DNA of 10,135 bases from Christensenella sp. UBA4626. GTDB taxonomy: Bacteria > Bacillota > Clostridia > Christensenellales > UBA1242. Position numbers and translations under genes: made by a program. Shown piece by piece: positions 7,464 to 10,135 of the stretch; position 1 is the stretch's first letter, and the number at the start of each line of letters is the position of its first letter. Below the pieces are notes generated by a model, which was given only the letters and a program-made list of their open reading frames with translations, had not been told where the DNA came from and ran no database searches. Location of the stretch: positions 1-10,135 of the forward strand of contig DHNC01000033.1 of the NCBI GenBank assembly GCA_002406115.1. The letters run 5' to 3'.

Positions 7464-7803
7464 CCAAACCTCCTAAACGAACCCTTGGCATAGATTTCTT
7501 TTCCTCATAGACGGTAGTCAAGTCGCCAATGCAGCTTGTGCTTTTAAGTTCAAACCAGTTAAGCAATTCTTCCAACTGCTCAGGATTTTTTTCCTTTTTT
7601 ATTGCACGCTTAACTTGGTCAATAAAATGTTTCTTTTCTTTCACGCATCTTTCCTTAACGGCGTCAAAGTCACTCCAATTTATTTCCACACATCTATACA
7701 ATTCGTCAAGATAGGTGGTGAAATTATTGTCGGATATTTTGCTAGATAATTGTGAGCAAACTTTAATAGTCTCTCTAAAATATTCCTTGTTTGGTTGTCG
7801 CAT
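7444..7803 (-). CDS. Small helical protein of unknown function, upstream of rplI
   Basis: I do not recognise this 119-residue product. It appears entirely helical and charged (many Lys, Glu, Asp), with three cysteines in the first half and one later, no membrane segment and no signal peptide. The start at 7803 (MRQPNKEYF) is preceded by AGGAGA at 7813-7808. The longer open frame back to 7878 runs through the promoter and is not used. It is the first gene of the operon with rplI, and its last 20 bases overlap the rplI start, so its C-terminus (around RLGGLD) also encodes the rplI ribosome binding site. The overlap suggests translational coupling. A ribosome-related role is only a guess from position. 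Confidence 0.8.
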   Translation of the reverse strand: MRQPNKEYFRETIKVCSQLSSKISDNNFTTYLDELYRCVEINWSDFDAVKERCVKEKKHFIDQVKRAIKKEKNPEQLEELLNWFELKSTSCIGDLTTVYEEKKSMPRVRLGGLDESDFA

Positions 7804-7822
7804 AATTTCTCCTGTTGACCTA

Positions 7823-7851
7823 AATATATCACAAAATGGAGTGTATGTCAA
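7823..7851 (-). promoter_or_regulatory. Promoter of the rplI operon
   Basis: On the minus strand TTGACA (7851-7846), 17 bases, TATATT (7828-7823), with TG one base upstream of the -10 (extended). This is a near-consensus sigma-A promoter. Transcription would start near 7816, only a few bases before the AGGAGA ribosome binding site, giving a very short leader with no room for the usual autoregulatory structure. Confidence 0.8.
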
Positions 7852-7926
7852 ACTTAAATAAAACAATCTCCACAACATTTGACGTTTAAATTAAGGCAAA
7901 TTGACAATAATATGTTTGAGGTTTTT

Positions 7927-8241
7927 ATGGACGTAATGTGCAGAAAATATAGTTGCATTTATAACGAAAAAGCAAAATGCAATCGCAAAAATTTGGATGT
8001 AAACAAAAATTCAGACTGTGCAGATTTATGCATAGATAAAGATAAAGTTGTGCCGGATGTTTCTAAGGAAATGTTTGAGCACGAACCCGATGTGGCACCG
8101 TTCCATCATTGCAAAACTATGAATATCCATTGCGAGGCAAAGGATTGCGTTTTTAACAAATCCGGCGAGTGTTTTTCCAACGGCATTTTTGTTGGCAGCG
8201 AAAAATCTAAAGCTCCTTGCAACTCGTTTGTTGAAAGATAA
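7927..8241 (+). CDS. Cysteine-rich protein with two DUF1540-like units
   Basis: The 104-residue product contains two copies of the same cysteine pattern: C5-x4-C10-x7-C18 (with CIYN) and C69-x4-C74-x7-C82 (with CVFN), each followed by further cysteines (C31/C35; C98 in CNSF). This spacing and the C-x-[YF]-N feature fit DUF1540, a short, probably metal-binding domain common in Clostridia, of unknown function. Two histidines and a cysteine (HHC, 60-62) precede the second unit. The start at 7927 follows GAGG (7918-7921) by five bases; the frame is open back to a TTG at 7879, but that part lacks a ribosome binding site. A cytoplasmic location is likely, as there is no signal peptide. No convincing promoter was found in the 75 bases between it and the divergent rplI promoter, and no terminator with a U-tract follows it. 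Confidence 0.8.
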   Translation: MDVMCRKYSCIYNEKAKCNRKNLDVNKNSDCADLCIDKDKVVPDVSKEMFEHEPDVAPFHHCKTMNIHCEAKDCVFNKSGECFSNGIFVGSEKSKAPCNSFVER

Positions 8242-8276
8242 TTTTGCAATGATTTTTTAGTATCCACAATCCCGAA

Positions 8277-8293
8277 AAATTGTTTGACAATTT
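8277..8293. promoter_or_regulatory. Palindrome centred on the -35 of the GLUG-protein promoter
   Basis: AAATTGT (8277-8283) and ACAATTT (8287-8293) form a perfect 7-bp dyad around TTG, overlapping the TTGACA -35 element. It could be an operator for a dimeric regulator. It could also be the stem of a terminator for the gene upstream, but no T-run follows (a G-run does). Chance is possible in AT-rich DNA. Confidence 0.45.
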
Positions 8294-8313
8294 CCAAGGG
8301 GGGGGGGTATAAT
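8284..8313 (+). promoter_or_regulatory. Promoter with homopolymer spacer, probably phase-variable
   Basis: TTGACA (8284-8289) and TATAAT (8308-8313) both match the sigma-A consensus exactly. The 18-bp spacer is ATTTCCAA plus ten G that abut the -10. Spacing optimum is 17 bp, reached with nine G; ten and eight G give 18 and 16. Strand slippage in the G tract would therefore tune transcription of the exported protein downstream. The mechanism is known for poly-C or poly-G promoter spacers in Neisseria and Bordetella surface genes; applying it here is inference. Start is predicted near 8320, almost at the ATG. Confidence 0.8.
8298..8307. repeat. Homopolymeric G10 tract
   Basis: Ten consecutive G in an otherwise AT-rich intergenic region. 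It is by far the longest G or C run seen in the window, and its position exactly between -35 and -10 makes chance an unlikely explanation. Length in the assembly may be a population average or an assembly choice. Confidence 0.95.
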
Positions 8314-8322
8314 AAAAAATAT

Positions 8323-10029
8323 ATGGCAAAAAATTCTTTGGGGGCAAAAAATATTTTACGCTATCTTTTTATAACATGTTTTGTGATGGCGATTTCTTTT
8401 TGCATCGTCATGTTGCCTAAACAAGTGCAACCAGTTTTTGCTTGGGACCACACTTTTGCTTTAAAAATCAATTTTGTGGATTTTGAGGGAAATGCCAAAG
8501 AATGTTCGATTGAAGTGGAATCAAATTGTTGCAAGGAAACGGATTGGCTTTATGTGGGCGTCACGGTTATTCATAGAAATTGTTATGCTTATCTAACATT
8601 GAAACAAATCAAAGCATATTTAAAGGGTGAATATCAATCTTACTTTTATAGTGATGATGGGACAGGTAATTTTGACGCAGATAAAAGATATGTTAATATT
8701 AAAGCCATAACTGGAGATGTGGATATTTTTAAGACAATTTTTGGCAATGGTTCTGGCACAACCTTTACCGGTGCTTATTGTTATAATGGCAACACCAACT
8801 ATGATGGTAGCAATGATTATAAAAAACAGCATTTATATGCTGGCGAAACTATCACAAGTGAAGATGAATATATTGGTTTCAGCACCTGGACGGGCAACGG
8901 CGACGGAAAAATCTTTGTTTCCTACACAGATTCACTAGGTATATCGTTTAAAACTGGTGAAAAAAATGCAACTACTCCAAGTTTATCATATGGTACTTTT
9001 AGCAACAACACTGCCCTGCAATCGGCACATTTAACTAACAAATATGACTTGACTCAGTTAGCACAAAATGTCAATCGAGGATATAACTATAATGATTGCA
9101 GTTTTTATTTAGACAACGATATCGACCTAGGCGGGATGTCATGGACACCTATTGGGCAATTATCCATTCCGTTTTGTGGTAAATTTTATGGTAGAAATCA
9201 TAGTATAACTAACTTTGTCAGTCAAACTACTTCAATGTATGAATTTGCTGGGCTGTTTGGCTATGTGTTAAACGGTAATATTTCTAATGTCGCTGTGGAT
9301 AATGCAACCATTTCAAATCCATATTACGCTGCGGCAATAGTTGGATGCGTAAGCGGAAATAATAATATTTATGGATGCAAGGTTGGCAAAGATGTTGAAA
9401 TATCAAACGCTATAATATCAGGTGGAATAATAGGTGCAGCCACAGATAATTGTTACATACACGATTGCGAGTCAAAAGCCACGATAATAGTGGACGAGAG
9501 CAGTGCTAATGCCGATGCAGAGTATCGACTAGGTGGTATTGCTGGGGTAATAAGAAAAGAAAGTTCAATTTCAAAATGTGTATTTAATGGCTCCATTTCG
9601 GCAACTGGCACTATGAAAACTTGCCAAATTGCTGGGATTGTGGCGGATGTAGACCAAACTACATCAAAAATCAGTAATTGCGTCGTAAATGTATCAGGCT
9701 TTAGCGGAGCACCAAATACAACCAAATTGGTCGTTCAGCCAATACAAGCAGGATATACTTATGACTATCGCACCGCTCATACTTCGACAACGTTATTTGA
9801 GTTTGGTGAGGAAATTAGTCGTGCATTTTGCATAGAAACTACAACAATAATTACCGATTATGTGACTGATGTATATTATGGTACAGTTACTAGGCAGGAA
9901 ACCGCTGAGGTTAAAATCGACGTGAAAAATTGTTATTACACAGGCTCTAGTGGTTTAAATTTTTGTTCAGTCATAAATATTGGTGTAAAAAACAATGGGG
10001 AAGAACTTGATGGAGCAATCAGTGGCTGA
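8323..10029 (+). CDS. Exported surface protein with GLUG-type repeats
   Basis: The 568-residue product begins with a signal peptide: basic n-region (K3, K9, R13), hydrophobic core at about 15-32, and a plausible cleavage after V38-F39-A40. Residues about 41-235 are an unassigned beta-rich region. From about 241 a DLTQLAQNVNRG segment leads into DIDLGGMSWTPIG (about 266-278) and GKFYGRNHSITN, the classic entry to a GLUG-repeat domain. GLUG-like motifs follow: AGLFGYV (about 309), AAIVGCV (337), SGGIIGAA (366), GGIAGVI (404), AGIVADV (437). Such repeats build right-handed beta-helical extracellular proteins, often adhesin-like; the binding partner is unknown. No LPXTG, SLH domain or C-terminal membrane helix is visible, so attachment is unclear. 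ATG 8323 is supported by the signal peptide starting there; it has no ribosome binding site, so translation may be leaderless. The later part uses more ATA and AGA codons than glyS or the large gene, suggesting an accessory origin. Confidence 0.85.
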   Translation: MAKNSLGAKNILRYLFITCFVMAISFCIVMLPKQVQPVFAWDHTFALKINFVDFEGNAKECSIEVESNCCKETDWLYVGVTVIHRNCYAYLTLKQIKAYLKGEYQSYFYSDDGTGNFDADKRYVNIKAITGDVDIFKTIFGNGSGTTFTGAYCYNGNTNYDGSNDYKKQHLYAGETITSEDEYIGFSTWTGNGDGKIFVSYTDSLGISFKTGEKNATTPSLSYGTFSNNTALQSAHLTNKYDLTQLAQNVNRGYNYNDCSFYLDNDIDLGGMSWTPIGQLSIPFCGKFYGRNHSITNFVSQTTSMYEFAGLFGYVLNGNISNVAVDNATISNPYYAAAIVGCVSGNNNIYGCKVGKDVEISNAIISGGIIGAATDNCYIHDCESKATIIVDESSANADAEYRLGGIAGVIRKESSISKCVFNGSISATGTMKTCQIAGIVADVDQTTSKISNCVVNVSGFSGAPNTTKLVVQPIQAGYTYDYRTAHTSTTLFEFGEEISRAFCIETTTIITDYVTDVYYGTVTRQETAEVKIDVKNCYYTGSSGLNFCSVINIGVKNNGEELDGAISG

Positions 10030-10054
10030 GTTTGGTTGGCGGCAAAATTATTAG

Positions 10055-10083
10055 TTGACTAAAATTTTTATTGCTGTTATAAT
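10055..10083 (+). promoter_or_regulatory. Strong promoter for a gene right of the window
   Basis: TTGACT (10055-10060), 17 bases, TATAAT (10078-10083), with TG one base upstream of the -10 (extended). Transcription would start near 10090. No start codon with a good ribosome binding site appears in the remaining bases, so the gene lies outside. Confidence 0.75.
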
Positions 10084-10085
10084 AC

Positions 10086-10102
10086 CCTTATCTAAGATAA
10101 GG
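10086..10102. promoter_or_regulatory. Operator-like palindrome at the +1 of the right-edge promoter
   Basis: CCTTATC (10086-10092) and GATAAGG (10096-10102) form a perfect 7-bp dyad around TAA, just after the -10 and covering the predicted start. This position suits a repressor operator, although it could also be a 5' mRNA hairpin. No regulator gene is visible in the window. Confidence 0.5.
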
Positions 10103-10135
10103 ATGTTTATAATTCACTATATAATTATATTATAT

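Noticed and set aside
8284..8322. Translation of the GLUG protein from TTG 8284 through the G tract, which would make the tract a translational switch
   Set aside because: No ribosome binding site precedes the TTG, the stretch consists of promoter elements, and the signal peptide begins properly at 8323.
8239..8325. Fusion or read-through of the DUF1540-like gene into the GLUG gene, since both are in the same frame
   Set aside because: A TAA at 8239-8241 separates them and the second gene has its own promoter; the shared frame depends on the current G count and looks coincidental.
10103..10135. AT-rich near-palindrome (ATATAATTATATTATAT) at the right edge
   Set aside because: Low-complexity AT sequence at a window edge; no stem with a loop and U-tract or other context supports a function.

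Overview
The window looks like a chromosomal segment of a low-GC Gram-positive bacterium, most likely an uncultured member of the Clostridia or a related Bacillota lineage. This rests on the low G+C content, AGGAGG-type ribosome binding sites, strong TTGACA/TATAAT promoters, T-box tRNA-sensing leaders and the single-chain homodimeric glycyl-tRNA synthetase. Species cannot be assigned by eye. The core-function genes (glyS, rplI) are confidently recognised. The others are recognised only at domain level or not at all.

Layout. Positions 1-300 carry, on the minus strand, a promoter and a T-box-like leader whose specifier reads UUC (Phe); its gene lies left of the window. Diverging from it, a plus-strand promoter pair at 346-402 drives a 1454-residue protein of unknown function (458-4822) with a beta-rich N-terminal half, one hydrophobic hairpin-like segment and a long coiled-coil C-terminus. 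Next is a glycine-type T-box riboswitch (about 4888-5043) with its attenuator and glyS (5073-6440). Its Stem I is reduced to a short hairpin carrying GGC in the loop. A strong bidirectional terminator (6448-6512) separates glyS from a convergent three-gene minus-strand operon: a small helical protein (7803-7444), ribosomal protein L9 (7463-7020) and a two-TM protein with a C-terminal zinc ribbon (7009-6530). The genes overlap or nearly touch, and one good promoter sits upstream.

Right part. Divergent from that operon is a 104-residue cysteine-rich protein with two DUF1540-like units (7927-8241). Then comes an exported 568-residue protein with GLUG-type repeats (8323-10029), likely a cell-surface beta-helix protein. 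Its promoter has a run of ten G between the -35 (TTGACA) and the -10 (TATAAT). The run fills the spacer up to the -10 and makes it 18 bp, so gain or loss of one G would change spacing and promoter strength. This is the architecture of a phase-variable promoter and the most interesting feature here. The same promoter places transcription start almost at the ATG, so the mRNA may be leaderless. The window ends with another strong promoter (10055-10083) and an operator-like palindrome near its +1 site, serving a gene outside the window.

The two T-box leaders show amino-acid-responsive control of aminoacyl-tRNA synthetase genes, the L9 operon is translational housekeeping, and the GLUG protein is an accessory, probably switchable, surface component. 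No tRNA, rRNA, CRISPR array, insertion sequence or phage gene was recognised.
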